A stretch of 64,000 bases of DNA from Microtetraspora glauca (GCA_000721275.1 JOFO01000012.1:62001-126000); one strand, 5' to 3'; positions 50,009 through 58,800 are shown, numbered from the stretch's first letter. Notes: a model not told the origin generated them from the sequence alone. Program-made: numbers and translations.

Positions 50009-50794
50009 TCAGACCGCGTGCAGGCCGTGGGCGCGGAAGACCTCGCGGACGGACGCGACCTGCTCCGGGGTCGGCGACGGGGTGTCGTGGAGGGTGAACG
50101 GCAGGTCCAGGGCCTGCCATTTGGCCTCGCCCAGCTTGTGGAAGGGGAGTACGTCGACGCGGGAGACGTTGCCGAGGCCGCCGACGAAGGCGGCGACGCC
50201 CTCGACGTTGGCGGGGTCGTCGGTCAGGCCGGGGACGAGCACGAACCGCACGTGCACGTCCTGGCCGAGGTCGGCGAGCCGGCGGGCGAAGTCCAGGGTG
50301 GGCCGCAGGGGCCGGCCGGTGACCTTCCGGTAGGTCTCCGGGTCCCAGGACTTGATGTCGAGGAGGACGAGGTCGGTGTCGCGCAGCAGGGCGTCGGTGG
50401 CGCGGACGCCGAGGAAGCCGGAGGTGTCGAGGGCGGTGTGCAGTCCGAGCTCGTGCTTGAGGCGGTGCAGCAGTTCGCCGGTGAAGACGGGCTGGAGCAG
50501 CGGCTCGCCGCCGGAGACGGTGGCGCCGCCGCCGGACGCGGAGATGAAGCGGACGTACTTGGACGCCTCGGCGATCACGTCGTCGGCGGAGGTCCGCTTG
50601 CCGTTCCGCATCCGCCACGTGTCCGGGTTGTGGCAGTAGAGGCAGGTCAGCGGGCAGCCGGAGAGGAAGGTGACGAAGCGGGTGCCGGGCCCGTCGACCC
50701 CGGTGGACAGGTCCCAGGAGTGCACCGAGCCCTCGGAGGCGCGGTGGGTCGCGGCGGCGGCCGGGGTGAGGGGGGCGGTGGTGAGGCGGGACAC
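50009..50794 (-). CDS. pflA: Pyruvate formate-lyase activating enzyme
   Basis: A 261-residue radical-SAM enzyme that abstracts hydrogen from the glycine of pyruvate formate-lyase to create its stable radical. The cluster motif C-x3-C-x2-C is at residues 47-54 (SGCPLTCLYCHNPDTW). GATVSGGEPLLQPVFTGELL is the SAM-binding GGE motif, then HTALDTSGFLG, LVLLDIKSWDPETYRKVTG and VHVRFVLVPGLTDDPANVEG, all PflA hallmarks. GTG 50794 is chosen for family length and a GAGG upstream. It lies 79 bp downstream of pflB in the same direction. The enzyme needs reduced flavodoxin or ferredoxin and works only when oxygen is very low. Confidence 0.93.
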   Translation of the reverse strand: MSRLTTAPLTPAAAATHRASEGSVHSWDLSTGVDGPGTRFVTFLSGCPLTCLYCHNPDTWRMRNGKRTSADDVIAEASKYVRFISASGGGATVSGGEPLLQPVFTGELLHRLKHELGLHTALDTSGFLGVRATDALLRDTDLVLLDIKSWDPETYRKVTGRPLRPTLDFARRLADLGQDVHVRFVLVPGLTDDPANVEGVAAFVGGLGNVSRVDVLPFHKLGEAKWQALDLPFTLHDTPSPTPEQVASVREVFRAHGLHAV

Positions 50795-50873
50795 GGCAGG
50801 GCCTCTTTCGGAGGAGTCGGGCGCGCCCCGGGGCCGGGGGGTGAGGGCCACCGGCCCCGGGGGCGGGAAGGGG

Positions 50874-53153
50874 CTAGAGCGTCCCGTGGAAGGTGCGGTT
50901 CAGGACGTCGAGCTGCTGGTCGCGGGTGAGGCGGACGAAGTTGACCGCGTAGCCGGAGACCCGGATGGTGAGCTGGGGGTGGTTCTCCGGGTGTTCCATG
51001 GCGTCCAGGAGGACGTCGCGGTTGAGGACGTTGACGTTCATGTGGAAGCCGTCGCTGGCCATGTAGCCGTCGAGGACGCCGGCCAGGTTGGCGATCCGCT
51101 CCTCGGGGGTGCGGCCCAGGCCGTCGGGGGTGACGGTGTTGGTGAGCGAGATGCCGTCCTCGGCGTCCTCGTACGGGAGCTTGGCGACCGACAGGGCGGA
51201 GGCGACGTAGCCGTGGGTGTCGCGGCCGTTCATCGGGTTGGCGCCCGGGGAGAACGGTTCGCCGGCCCGGCGCCCGTCGGGGGTGTTGCCGGTCTTCTTG
51301 CCGTAGACGACGTTCGAGGTGATGGTGAGGACGGACTGGGTGTGCTCGGCGTTCCGGTACGTCGGGTGCTTGCGGACCTTCCGCATGAACTCCTCGACCA
51401 GCCAGACGGCGATCTCGTCGGCCCGCTCGTCGTTGTTGCCGTAGGCCGGGTAGTCGCCCTCCACGCGGTAGTCGACGGCGAGGCCGGTCTCGTCGCGGAC
51501 GGGGGTGACCTTCGCGTACTTGACGGCGGCGAGCGAGTCGGCGGCGACCGAAAGGCCGGCGATGCCGCAGGCCATGGTGCGGCGCACGTCGCGGTCGTGG
51601 AGCGCCATCTCCAGGCGCTCGTACGCGTACTTGTCGTGCATGTAGTGGATGACGTTCAGGGCGTGGACGTACACGCTCGCGAGCCATTCCATCTGCTCGT
51701 CGAACTTCGCCATGACCTCGTCGTAGTCGAGGACCTCGGAGGTGAGGGCGCCGGTGTCGGGGCCGACCTGGGCGCCGGACTTCTCGTCCCGGCCGCCGTT
51801 GATGGCGTACAGGAGGGTCTTGGCGAGGTTCACGCGGGCGCCGAAGAACTGCATCTGCTTGCCGACCGGCATCGCCGAGACGCAGCAGGCGATGGCGGTG
51901 TCGTCGCCGAAGCGCGGCCGCATCAGCTCGTCGGACTCGTACTGCACCGACGAGGTGTCGATGGAGACCTTCGCGCAGAACTCCTTGAAGCCCCGCGGCA
52001 GGCGCGGCGACCAGAAGACGGTCATGTTCGGCTCGGGCGCCGGGCCGAGGTTGTAGAGGGTCTGGAGGTAGCGGAAGGACGTCCTGGTGACGAGCGGGCG
52101 GCCGTCCTCGCCCATGCCGGCGATCGACTCGGTGACCCACGTCGGGTCGCCGGAGAACAGCTCGTCGTACTCGGGGGTGCGCAGGAAGCGGACGATGCGG
52201 AGCTTGATGATGAAGTCGTCGACGAGCTCCTGGGCCTGCTCCTCGGTGAGGAGGCCGGCGTCGAGGTCCCGCTGGAGATAGACGTCGACGAAGGTGGAGG
52301 TGCGGCCGAGCGACATCGCGGCGCCGTTCTGCTCCTTCACGGCGGCCAGGTAGGCGAAGTACAGCCACTGGATGGCCTCGCGGCCGGTGGTGGCGGGGCC
52401 GGAGATGTCGTAGCCGTACGAGGCGGCCATGGCCTTCAGTTCGCCGAGGGCCCGCATCTGCTCGGCCAGTTCCTCGCGGAGCCGGATGGTCTCCTCCAGG
52501 GAGCGGCCGCCGGCGGGGAGGACGTCGAGCTCGGCCTTCTCCTCCTTCTTGACCTGGAGGAGGCGGTCGACGCCGTAGAGGGCGACGCGGCGGTAGTCGC
52601 CGATGATCCGGCCGCGGCCGTAGGCGTCGGGGAGGCCGGTGACGACACCGGCCTTGCGGGCGGCGCGGATCTCGGGGGTGTAGGCGTCGAAGACGCCGGC
52701 GTTGTGGGTCTTGCGGTACTCGGTGAAGACCTTCTCCAGCTCCGGCGAGACCGGGTAGCCGTACGTCTCCAGGGCGCCGGCGACCATCCGCCAGCCGCCG
52801 TACGGCATGATCGCCCGCTTCAGCGGGGCGTCGGTCTGGAGGCCGACGATCAGGTCCTTGTCGCGGTCGATCCAGCCGGGGGCGTGGGCGGTGATGGTGG
52901 AGGGGACGTCGTACGCGACGTCGTACACGCCCTTGGCGCGCTCCTCCGGGAACCTGTCCGTGATCGCCTTCCACACGGCGGTGGTCCGCTCGGTGGGGCC
53001 GGCGAGGAAGGAGTCGTCGCCCTCGTACGGGGTGTAGTTCTGCTGGATGAAGTCGCGGACGTCGATGGCGTCGCGCCAGAGCCCGCCCTTGAAGCCCTTC
53101 CAGGCGCCGTCGTTCACCGTTGCCTCAGCAGGGGTCGCAGTCACTGCCCGCAC
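50874..53153 (-). CDS. pflB: Pyruvate formate-lyase (formate C-acetyltransferase)
   Basis: A 759-residue glycyl-radical enzyme that cleaves pyruvate with CoA to acetyl-CoA and formate without making NADH. The catalytic Cys pair is Cys423-Cys424 in [20 protein letters not shown], and the glycyl-radical loop [20 protein letters not shown] places Gly734, the same position as in E. coli PflB (760 residues). [13 protein letters not shown] and [20 protein letters not shown] are further PFL motifs, so this is true PFL rather than a diol dehydratase or choline lyase. The GTG at 53153 has AGAAGG upstream; a second GTG is 9 nt on. Oxygen destroys the active enzyme, so it implies an anaerobic phase in this organism. 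A DevR-like box lies upstream. Confidence 0.94.
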   Translation of the reverse strand: MRAVTATPAEATVNDGAWKGFKGGLWRDAIDVRDFIQQNYTPYEGDDSFLAGPTERTTAVWKAITDRFPEERAKGVYDVAYDVPSTITAHAPGWIDRDKDLIVGLQTDAPLKRAIMPYGGWRMVAGALETYGYPVSPELEKVFTEYRKTHNAGVFDAYTPEIRAARKAGVVTGLPDAYGRGRIIGDYRRVALYGVDRLLQVKKEEKAELDVLPAGGRSLEETIRLREELAEQMRALGELKAMAASYGYDISGPATTGREAIQWLYFAYLAAVKEQNGAAMSLGRTSTFVDVYLQRDLDAGLLTEEQAQELVDDFIIKLRIVRFLRTPEYDELFSGDPTWVTESIAGMGEDGRPLVTRTSFRYLQTLYNLGPAPEPNMTVFWSPRLPRGFKEFCAKVSIDTSSVQYESDELMRPRFGDDTAIACCVSAMPVGKQMQFFGARVNLAKTLLYAINGGRDEKSGAQVGPDTGALTSEVLDYDEVMAKFDEQMEWLASVYVHALNVIHYMHDKYAYERLEMALHDRDVRRTMACGIAGLSVAADSLAAVKYAKVTPVRDETGLAVDYRVEGDYPAYGNNDERADEIAVWLVEEFMRKVRKHPTYRNAEHTQSVLTITSNVVYGKKTGNTPDGRRAGEPFSPGANPMNGRDTHGYVASALSVAKLPYEDAEDGISLTNTVTPDGLGRTPEERIANLAGVLDGYMASDGFHMNVNVLNRDVLLDAMEHPENHPQLTIRVSGYAVNFVRLTRDQQLDVLNRTFHGTL

Positions 53154-53196
53154 CGCCTTCTCGATCGCTCGAATCAGCCTTTTCGCTTACCTCCAT
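53125..53196 (-). CDS. Possible 23-codon leader ORF overlapping the pflB start
   Basis: ATG 53196 has the strongest ribosome-binding site in the region (GGAAGGAG, 4 nt away) and opens a 23-codon frame, [15 protein letters not shown]...CDPC, that stops at 53125, inside pflB, in another frame. The pflB GTG lies within it. It may control pflB translation by re-initiation, or it may be chance. There is no family evidence. Confidence 0.35.
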   Translation of the reverse strand: MEVSEKADSSDREGGAGSDCDPC

Positions 53197-53244
53197 TGCA
53201 CTCCTTCCGATCGATCGTCTCGGGCGGCAATGGTCACCTCTCCA

Positions 53245-53258
53245 TGGCCCAAGGTCCC
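53245..53258 (-). promoter_or_regulatory. DevR/DosR-like box upstream of pflB
   Basis: GGGACCTTGGGCCA on the minus strand fits GGGnCnWWnGnCCC at all but the last base. GACCAT, a possible -10, lies 9 bp downstream, so the box would overlap the -35. Confidence 0.6.
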
Positions 53259-53270
53259 GGTCGGGGCATG

Positions 53271-53302
53271 CGGAAAGGCCCCGCCTCGGCGGGGCCTTTC
53301 CG
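53271..53302 (-). terminator. Strong hairpin after narK
   Basis: GGAAAGGCCCCGCC and its perfect complement flank a two-base loop, with one more closing C-G pair. It lies 20 bp past the narK stop and separates narK from the pfl promoter. Confidence 0.85.
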
Positions 53303-53322
53303 GGAGGGTTCCCGGCGGGGTC

Positions 53323-54744
53323 TCAGCTGGGTGCCTCGGCGCCCTTGCGGGCGTAGAACCACCAGGTCACGATCATGCAGCTGACGTAGAAGGCGATGAA
53401 GCCCCACATCGCGCTGGTGACGGCGACCGAGCCGAAGAGCGCCGGGATGAAGAAGAATCCGTAGGCGGCGATCGCGGAGGTGAAACCGGTGACCGCGCCC
53501 GACTCCATTTCGGCCTGCCGAAGCGCCGCGGCGTGTTCCGGGGTGCCTTCCGTGAGGCCCTTCAGATGGGTACTGCGGAAGATCACCGGGATCTGGCGGA
53601 AGGTCGAGCCGTTGCCGATCCCGGAGAAGAAGAACGCGGCGAGGAAGCAGAGGAAGAACCCGTAGAAGTCGCCGCCGTCACCGCCCGACGGGAGGAACGC
53701 GATGACTCCGGCGATCGAGAGCGCCATGCCCGCGAAGGACAGGAGGGTGACGCGGGCGCCGCCCCACTTGTCGGCGATCCAGCCGCCGGCCCAGCGGGCG
53801 AGGGCGCCCACGGCGGGGCCCATCCAGGCGTAGGTGGCGACGGAGTAGTCCGGGAAGGTGGTCTTGATCAGCATCGGCAGCGCGGCGGCGAAGCCGATGA
53901 AGGAGCCGAAGGTGCCGACGTACAGCCAGGTCATCAGCCAGTTGTGCTTGCGCTTGAAGATGACCTTCTGCTGCTTGAAGGGGGTGGACGCCACCTTCAG
54001 GTCGTTCTGCCCGAACCAGGCGACGGCGGCGAGGACGAGGAGGACGGGGACCCAGAGGAAGGCGGCGTTCTGGAGGTACACGGGGGTGCCGTCGGCCTTG
54101 TGCTGGGCGGAGCCGATCGCGATCGTCGACCAGGTGATGACGATCGGGGTGAGCAGCTGCACGACGGAGACGCCGAGGTTGCCGAGCCCGCCGTTGATGC
54201 CGGTCGCGCTGCCCTTCTTCGCCTTCGGGAAGAAGAAGCCGATGTTGGCGAGGGAGGACGCGAAGTTGGCGCCGCCGATGCCGCACAGGGCGGCGATGAC
54301 GACCATCACGCCGTACGGGGTCGCCGGGTCCTGGATCGCGATGCCCAGCCAGATCAGCGGGACGACGAGGACGGCCGTCGACAGGGCGGTGAACCGCCGC
54401 TGGCCGATCATCGGGCCGAGGAAGGTGTAGAGGATGCGGGCCGTGCCGCCGGTGAGGCCGGGGATCGCCGTCAGCCAGAACAGCTGCGAGGTCGAGAAGC
54501 CGAAGCCGACGTCCTTCAGGTTGGTCGCCGTGACCGACCAGACCTGCCAGACGACGAAGGCGACAAGGAGGGCGGGGACGGCGATCCACAGGTTCCGGTT
54601 CGCGACCTTGTGGCCGATCGACTTCCAGAAGAGCTCGTTCTCGGGCTCCCAGTCCGTGACGGTCCGGCCGGGGCGGTACTGCTCCGTGTCGTACGAGGCG
54701 GGGGACCCGCCCGTGGTTCTGCTGCCGTGGACTACGGAACTCAT
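53323..54744 (-). CDS. narK: Nitrate/nitrite transporter (NarK type)
   Basis: A 473-residue MFS permease of the nitrate/nitrite porter family with 12 helices. Signatures include FGFSTSQLFWLTAIPGLTGG, the nitrate signature ATGINGGLGNLGVSVVQLLT, SFIGFAAALPMLIKTTFPDY with WMGPAVGALARWAGGWIADK, and FFFSGIGNGSTFRQIPVIF. A conserved Arg in the helix 2 region (GGTARILYTF) would contact the anion. It takes up nitrate, or exchanges it for nitrite. ATG 54744 has AGGGAAG a few bases upstream. It lies 293 bp downstream of nirBD with its own upstream palindromes, so it is probably transcribed separately but serves the same pathway. Confidence 0.93.
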   Translation of the reverse strand: MSSVVHGSRTTGGSPASYDTEQYRPGRTVTDWEPENELFWKSIGHKVANRNLWIAVPALLVAFVVWQVWSVTATNLKDVGFGFSTSQLFWLTAIPGLTGGTARILYTFLGPMIGQRRFTALSTAVLVVPLIWLGIAIQDPATPYGVMVVIAALCGIGGANFASSLANIGFFFPKAKKGSATGINGGLGNLGVSVVQLLTPIVITWSTIAIGSAQHKADGTPVYLQNAAFLWVPVLLVLAAVAWFGQNDLKVASTPFKQQKVIFKRKHNWLMTWLYVGTFGSFIGFAAALPMLIKTTFPDYSVATYAWMGPAVGALARWAGGWIADKWGGARVTLLSFAGMALSIAGVIAFLPSGGDGGDFYGFFLCFLAAFFFSGIGNGSTFRQIPVIFRSTHLKGLTEGTPEHAAALRQAEMESGAVTGFTSAIAAYGFFFIPALFGSVAVTSAMWGFIAFYVSCMIVTWWFYARKGAEAPS

Positions 54745-55037
54745 GGCGCTTCCCTGACTTCCCTGACGTTTGCGAGCCCTTTGGAGGCTTCTTCCTTGCC
54801 TTTCCAGGCTCCGCCTCGGGTCCGGGGTGGCGTCAGTGCCGATGGTCGCGACCCGGGGCGGGCCTAGGGCGGCTCCCGCGGCGGCCCTAGGTCCCGGCCC
54901 CGGGGGCCGTCGGCCTCCGGCGAGCGCCGGCCGGCGGGAAGGGGGTGCCCCCGGGCCGCGGCGCCGGCCCCTGGAAGGGGTGTGGGACCGGCGGGGGCGC
55001 GGGCCGGGGGCAGCTCGGGGAGAGAGAACGGCTACGG
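54745..55037. other. Intergenic region nirBD / narK
   Basis: 293 bp without a gene. It carries two CTAG-centred palindromes (54859-54895) that resemble DevR boxes, and low-complexity GC-rich sequence at 54900-55020. It contains the narK promoter; the nirBD transcript may also end here, but I see no clear terminator. Confidence 0.5.
54859..54895 (-). promoter_or_regulatory. Pair of CTAG-centred palindromes, DevR-like, upstream of narK
   Basis: GGGACCTAGGGCCG (54882-54895, minus strand) fits GGGnCnWWnGnCCC except at the last base. CCGCCCTAGGCCCG (54859-54872) is a poorer copy, 23 bp centre to centre. Confidence 0.5.
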
Positions 55038-57803
55038 TCACGCAGACGGCGGCGGCAGCAGCGGGAGCGACACCTCCGGGTCGTCCAGGCACGCGCCCGT
55101 CCGCAGGTCGAACTCCTGCTTGTGCATCGGGGAGGCCACGACGGGGACGCCGTCGCGGCGGCCCATGATGCCGTCGGCGATGACGTCGGCGCCCGAGTAC
55201 GGGTCCTGGTTGCCGACCGCGTACACGGCGCCCTCCGCGTCCTTGAACAGCGCCGCCTCCGTGCCGTCCGGCAGCACCGCCGCCCGGCCCCGCCCCGGCT
55301 CCAGGAACTCCACGCCGGTCACGTGCGGCGCGAAGCGGGCCAGCGCCGCCGGGTCGTCGAGGACGGCCCGCCACTCGTCGCGGTAGGCGGCCACGTGCCG
55401 CTCCATCTGCGCCTCCAGTTCGGCGCCGATGCCCCGCGCGTCCTCGATCAGCACCTCCCGCAGGTGGGCGATGCCGGCGCCGGAGCCGCCGAGCCGTTCC
55501 AGCCAGGCCGAGGTGCGCTCCAGGCGCTCGCCGGTCCGCAGGTAGTACATGAGGAACCGGTCCAGCAGCGCGAAGAGTTCGGCGGCGGACAGGTCGGGGG
55601 CGAGCAGGTCGGCGTGGCGGGGGGTGGCGCCGCCGTTGCCGCAGACGTACAGGTTCCAGCCGCCGGCGGTGGCGATGACGCCGATGTCCTTGCCGCGGGC
55701 CTCGGCGCACTCGCGCAGGCAGCCGGAGACGCCGCCCTTGATCTTGTGCGGGGCGCGCAGGCCCCGGTAGCGCAGCTCCAGGTCGATCGCGAGCCGCACG
55801 GAGTCGCCCTGGCCGAAGCGGCAGAAGCGGGCGCCGACGCACGACTTCACGGTGCGCAGGGACTTCCCGTACGCCTGGCCGGATTCGAGGCCGGCGGCGA
55901 GGAGGCGCCGCCAGATCGCCGGGAGGTCCTCCTTGCGGGCGCCGAAGAGGTCGATCCGCTGACCGCCGGTGATCTTGGTGTAGAGGCCGTGGTCGCGGGC
56001 CACCTCGCCGAGGGCGATGAGCTGTCCGGCGGTGATCTCGCCGCCGGGGACGCGGGGGACGACGGAGTAGGTGCCGTCCTTCTGGAGGTTGGCGAGGTAG
56101 AGGTCGTTGGAGTCCTGGAGCGCGGCCTGTTCGCCGTCCAGGACGTGCCGGAGGCCGAGTTCGGGCGCGAGGGTGCCGAGGACGTTGGCGACGACGGGCT
56201 TGCAGACGGCGCAGCCGGAGGCCACGGTGGCGTCGGGGCCGGCGCCGTACCGTTCCATCAGCTCGGTGAAGGAACGGATGCGTTCGGTGCGGATCCGGTC
56301 GTACAGCTCGGGGCGGGTCAGGTCGGGGAAGTGCTCGCACAGCCCGCGCCGCTTCTCGGCGCCGGCCGCGTCGAGGACCGCCTGGAGGGTGCCGGCGCAG
56401 CCGCCGCAGCCCGTGCCGGCCTTGGTGCAGCGCTTGACGCCGCCGAGGTCGGTGAGGCCGTGCTCGGCGATCGCGGCGCTCACCGCGCCCTTGGTGACGT
56501 TGTGGCAGGAGCAGACGACGGCGTCGTCGGGGAGCGCGGCGGCGCCGGGGAGGCCGGTGGTGCCGGCGGCGGCCGGCAGGAGGAACGCCTCGGGCGGGGC
56601 GGGCAGCGGGCGCCCCGCGTGCGGCTTCAGCGAGCCGTACGCCTCGGCGTCGCCGACGAGGATGCCGCCGAGCAGCCGCCCGTCGGGGCCGAGGAGGAGC
56701 TTCTTGTAGACGCCGTCGCGGCCGTCCGAGAAGACGATCTCGGTGGCGTCCGCGCCCTCCGCGAACGGGTCGCCGAAGGAGGCGACGTCGGCGCCCATTA
56801 GCTTCAGCTTGGTGGAGGTGTCGGCGCCGGTGAACACGGTGGTGCCGGCGCCCGCGAGCCGGTCGGCGACGGCCTCCGCCATCTGGTAGCCGGGGGCGAC
56901 CAGGCCGTAGACGCGCCCGTCGGCCGTCTGCGCGCACTCGCCGACGGCGTACACGTACGGATCGGTGGTGCGGCAGTGCGGGTCGACGGCCACGCCGCCG
57001 CGGTCGCCGACCGCGAGCCCCGCCTCGCGGGCCAGCTGGTCCCGGGGGCGGACGCCGGCCGAGAAGACGACGAGGCCGGCGGGGATCCGGGTGCCGTCCG
57101 ACAGGGCGAGGGCGGTGACGCGGCCGTCCGGGCCGGTCTCCACCTCGGTGGCGCCGACGCCGGTGTGCACGGCGACGCCCATCGACTCGATGGTGGCCCG
57201 CAGCGCCGCAGCGCCGCCGTCGTCCACCTGGAGCGGCATCAGCCGGGGCGCGAACTCGACGACGTGCGTGGCGAGTCCGAGGGTACGCAGCGCACCCGCG
57301 GCCTCCAGGCCGAGCAGGCCGCCGCCGATCACGACGCCGGCCGCCGCGCGTTCGGCGTACGCGGTGAGCGCGGCGACGTCGTCCAGGGTGCGGTACGTGA
57401 AGCAGCCCGGCGCGTCGGCGCCGGGGATCGGCGGCACGAACGGGTACGAGCCGGTGGCGAGCACCAGCGCGTCGTACGGGACGACGGCGCCGGACGCGGT
57501 CGTCACCGTCCTGGCGGCGGTGTCGACGTGCTCGGCCGGGTCGCCGAGGCGCAGGTCGACGCCGTGCGCATCGAGGAAGCCGGGGGCGGGCAGGGCGAGG
57601 TCGCCGGGGGCGGTGCCGGTGAAGACGGAGGAGAGGTGGACGCGGTCGTACGCGGGCACGTCCTCCTCGGCGAGGACGGTGACCCGCCAGCCGGGCGCCG
57701 TGCCGTCGGACAGCGCGCCGCGCTCGGCCAGCGCCTCCAGGAGCCGCTGGCCGACCATGCCGTGGCCGACGAGGACGAGGGACGGGCGCGGGGAGGGGGG
57801 CAT
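55038..57803 (-). CDS. nirB: NADH-dependent nitrite reductase, NirB-NirD fusion
   Basis: A 921-residue cytosolic enzyme that reduces nitrite to ammonium with NADH. From the N-terminus: an FAD domain (VLVGHGMVGQRLLEALAERG), an NADH fold (GVVIGGGLLGLEAAGAL), a BFD-type [2Fe-2S] domain with CSCHNVTKGA and CTKAGTGCGGC (residues 431-469), and the sirohaem/[4Fe-4S] core with Cys655, Cys661, Cys695 and Cys699. From about residue 827 the chain runs directly into a NirD-type domain (AVGNQDPYSGADVIADGIMG; VPVVASPMHKQEFDL) that is normally a separate small subunit. ATG 57803 is the family start. It is divergent from a chelatase gene that can supply sirohaem. Confidence 0.92.
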   Translation of the reverse strand: MPPSPRPSLVLVGHGMVGQRLLEALAERGALSDGTAPGWRVTVLAEEDVPAYDRVHLSSVFTGTAPGDLALPAPGFLDAHGVDLRLGDPAEHVDTAARTVTTASGAVVPYDALVLATGSYPFVPPIPGADAPGCFTYRTLDDVAALTAYAERAAAGVVIGGGLLGLEAAGALRTLGLATHVVEFAPRLMPLQVDDGGAAALRATIESMGVAVHTGVGATEVETGPDGRVTALALSDGTRIPAGLVVFSAGVRPRDQLAREAGLAVGDRGGVAVDPHCRTTDPYVYAVGECAQTADGRVYGLVAPGYQMAEAVADRLAGAGTTVFTGADTSTKLKLMGADVASFGDPFAEGADATEIVFSDGRDGVYKKLLLGPDGRLLGGILVGDAEAYGSLKPHAGRPLPAPPEAFLLPAAAGTTGLPGAAALPDDAVVCSCHNVTKGAVSAAIAEHGLTDLGGVKRCTKAGTGCGGCAGTLQAVLDAAGAEKRRGLCEHFPDLTRPELYDRIRTERIRSFTELMERYGAGPDATVASGCAVCKPVVANVLGTLAPELGLRHVLDGEQAALQDSNDLYLANLQKDGTYSVVPRVPGGEITAGQLIALGEVARDHGLYTKITGGQRIDLFGARKEDLPAIWRRLLAAGLESGQAYGKSLRTVKSCVGARFCRFGQGDSVRLAIDLELRYRGLRAPHKIKGGVSGCLRECAEARGKDIGVIATAGGWNLYVCGNGGATPRHADLLAPDLSAAELFALLDRFLMYYLRTGERLERTSAWLERLGGSGAGIAHLREVLIEDARGIGAELEAQMERHVAAYRDEWRAVLDDPAALARFAPHVTGVEFLEPGRGRAAVLPDGTEAALFKDAEGAVYAVGNQDPYSGADVIADGIMGRRDGVPVVASPMHKQEFDLRTGACLDDPEVSLPLLPPPSA

Positions 57804-57854
57804 CGGGCGCTCCGGGGCTGGGGGGCCGGTCCGGTCCCGGCACCTTCGCCTTCG

Positions 57855-57860
57855 ACCGTA
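57855..57860 (-). promoter_or_regulatory. -10 hexamer TACGGT of nirBD
   Basis: TACGGT on the minus strand lies 12 bp downstream of a DevR-like box. A leader of about 45 nt follows before the ATG. Confidence 0.5.
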
Positions 57861-57872
57861 GGCGCGCGGATC

Positions 57873-57919
57873 GGGCCGCCGGCCCCGAGAAGGGCCCGAC
57901 CGCACGGGACTTGTGGCCC
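57873..57919 (-). promoter_or_regulatory. Two DevR/DosR-like boxes upstream of nirBD
   Basis: GGGCCACAAGTCCC (57906-57919, minus strand) fits GGGnCnWWnGnCCC at 9 of 10 defined positions. GGGGCCGGCGGCCC (57873-57886) fits at 8 of 10 and overlaps the -35. Centres are 33 bp apart, about three helical turns. Confidence 0.6.
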
Positions 57920-57964
57920 TCCGGCCGGGGCCGAACGGCGCGGTCCGCGCGGCGCGGCGCTCCG

Positions 57965-57970
57965 TAGGCT
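57965..57970 (+). promoter_or_regulatory. Candidate -10 (TAGGCT) of the chelatase gene
   Basis: TAGGCT lies 88 bp upstream of GTG 58059. The distal DevR-like box is 45 bp further upstream and could act in both directions. Confidence 0.35.
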
Positions 57971-58058
57971 GACCCGAGGAGCCGGCGGCGCCACGACACC
58001 GCCGCCGGCACCCTTCGGCGGGACCCCGCACGGGGCCGCGGAGCAGCGGAGGTGGCCG

Positions 58059-58754
58059 GTGGGCGAGGTCGTGGTGGGGGTGCACGGGAGCGGGGTGGCG
58101 GGGGCGCGGGCCGTGACGGGGCGGCTCGCCGCGCAGGTGCGGCGGCTGACCGGCGTACCGGTGACCGTCGGGCACCTGGACCACCAGGCCCCGTCCCTCG
58201 CGGACGTCCTGCGGGCGCGTCCGGGCGCCGTCGTGGTGCCGCTGCTGCTGGGCGACGGGTACCACCGGTCGGTGGACCTGCCCGCGGTCGCCGCGCGGTA
58301 CGGCTGCCCGGTGACGCGGGGGCTGAGCGGCGAACCGGCGGTGGCGCGGGCGCTGTACGACCGGCTGCGGGACGCGGAGCGGGCGGCGGGCGCGCCGGCG
58401 GACGCGGTCGTCGTCGCGGGCGCGGGCTCGTCGCGGCCGGGCGGCGACGGCGGGACCCTGGCGGCGGCGGAGGAGCTGCGGCGCCTGTTGCGGGTGCCGG
58501 TGTCCGTCGCGTACTGCTCGGCCTCCTCTCCGGGGCCGGCGGACGCGGTGGCACGCGCGCGTGCGGACGGTTTCCGGCGGGTGGCGGTCGCGGCGCACCT
58601 GCTGGCGCCGGGCCGGTTCAGCCGCTCCCTGGAGGAGCTGGGCGCGTACGCGGTGGCGGCGCCGCTGGCGGACCATCCGGCGGTGGCGCGGCTGGTGGCG
58701 GACCGTTACGAGGCGGCGGTGCGGCCGGAGGGCGGATCGCTCCGCGTGGCGTGA
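58059..58754 (+). CDS. Sirohydrochlorin chelatase-like protein (CbiX/SirB family)
   Basis: A 231-residue two-lobed chelatase. It has the family opening VVVGVHGSGVAGARAVTGRL, a His-containing VPLLLGDGYHRSVDLPAVAA near residue 73, a second-lobe VVVAGAGSSRPGGDGGTLAA, VPVSVAYCSASSPGPADAVA and AAHLLAPGRFSRSLEELGAY. CbiX/SirB enzymes insert Fe or Co into sirohydrochlorin. Next to nirBD, iron insertion to make sirohaem is the likely role. GTG 58059 has GGAGGT 5 nt upstream. It is divergent from nirBD and shares the 255-bp control region. The usual first-lobe HGSR motif is changed to HGSG. Confidence 0.85.
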   Translation: MGEVVVGVHGSGVAGARAVTGRLAAQVRRLTGVPVTVGHLDHQAPSLADVLRARPGAVVVPLLLGDGYHRSVDLPAVAARYGCPVTRGLSGEPAVARALYDRLRDAERAAGAPADAVVVAGAGSSRPGGDGGTLAAAEELRRLLRVPVSVAYCSASSPGPADAVARARADGFRRVAVAAHLLAPGRFSRSLEELGAYAVAAPLADHPAVARLVADRYEAAVRPEGGSLRVA

Positions 58755-58800
58755 GGACCCCCGCCTGGCCCGGGCGCCACGGCTCTGCTGTGCTGGGCGC

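Noticed and set aside
46318..50097. A 1259-codon open frame on the plus strand, and similar very long frames at 1122-2924, 2964-5489, 17655-20036 and 36714-39509
   Set aside because: They lie antisense to well-supported genes, have low-complexity Gly/Ala/Arg/Val composition, show no motifs, and arise from the lack of stop codons in GC-rich DNA.
53323..58554. Upstream extensions of true frames, for example a 1743-codon frame ending in narK or a 1274-codon frame ending in nirBD
   Set aside because: The extensions read through neighbouring genes and control regions and lack domain signals; family N-termini and ribosome-binding sites mark the real starts.
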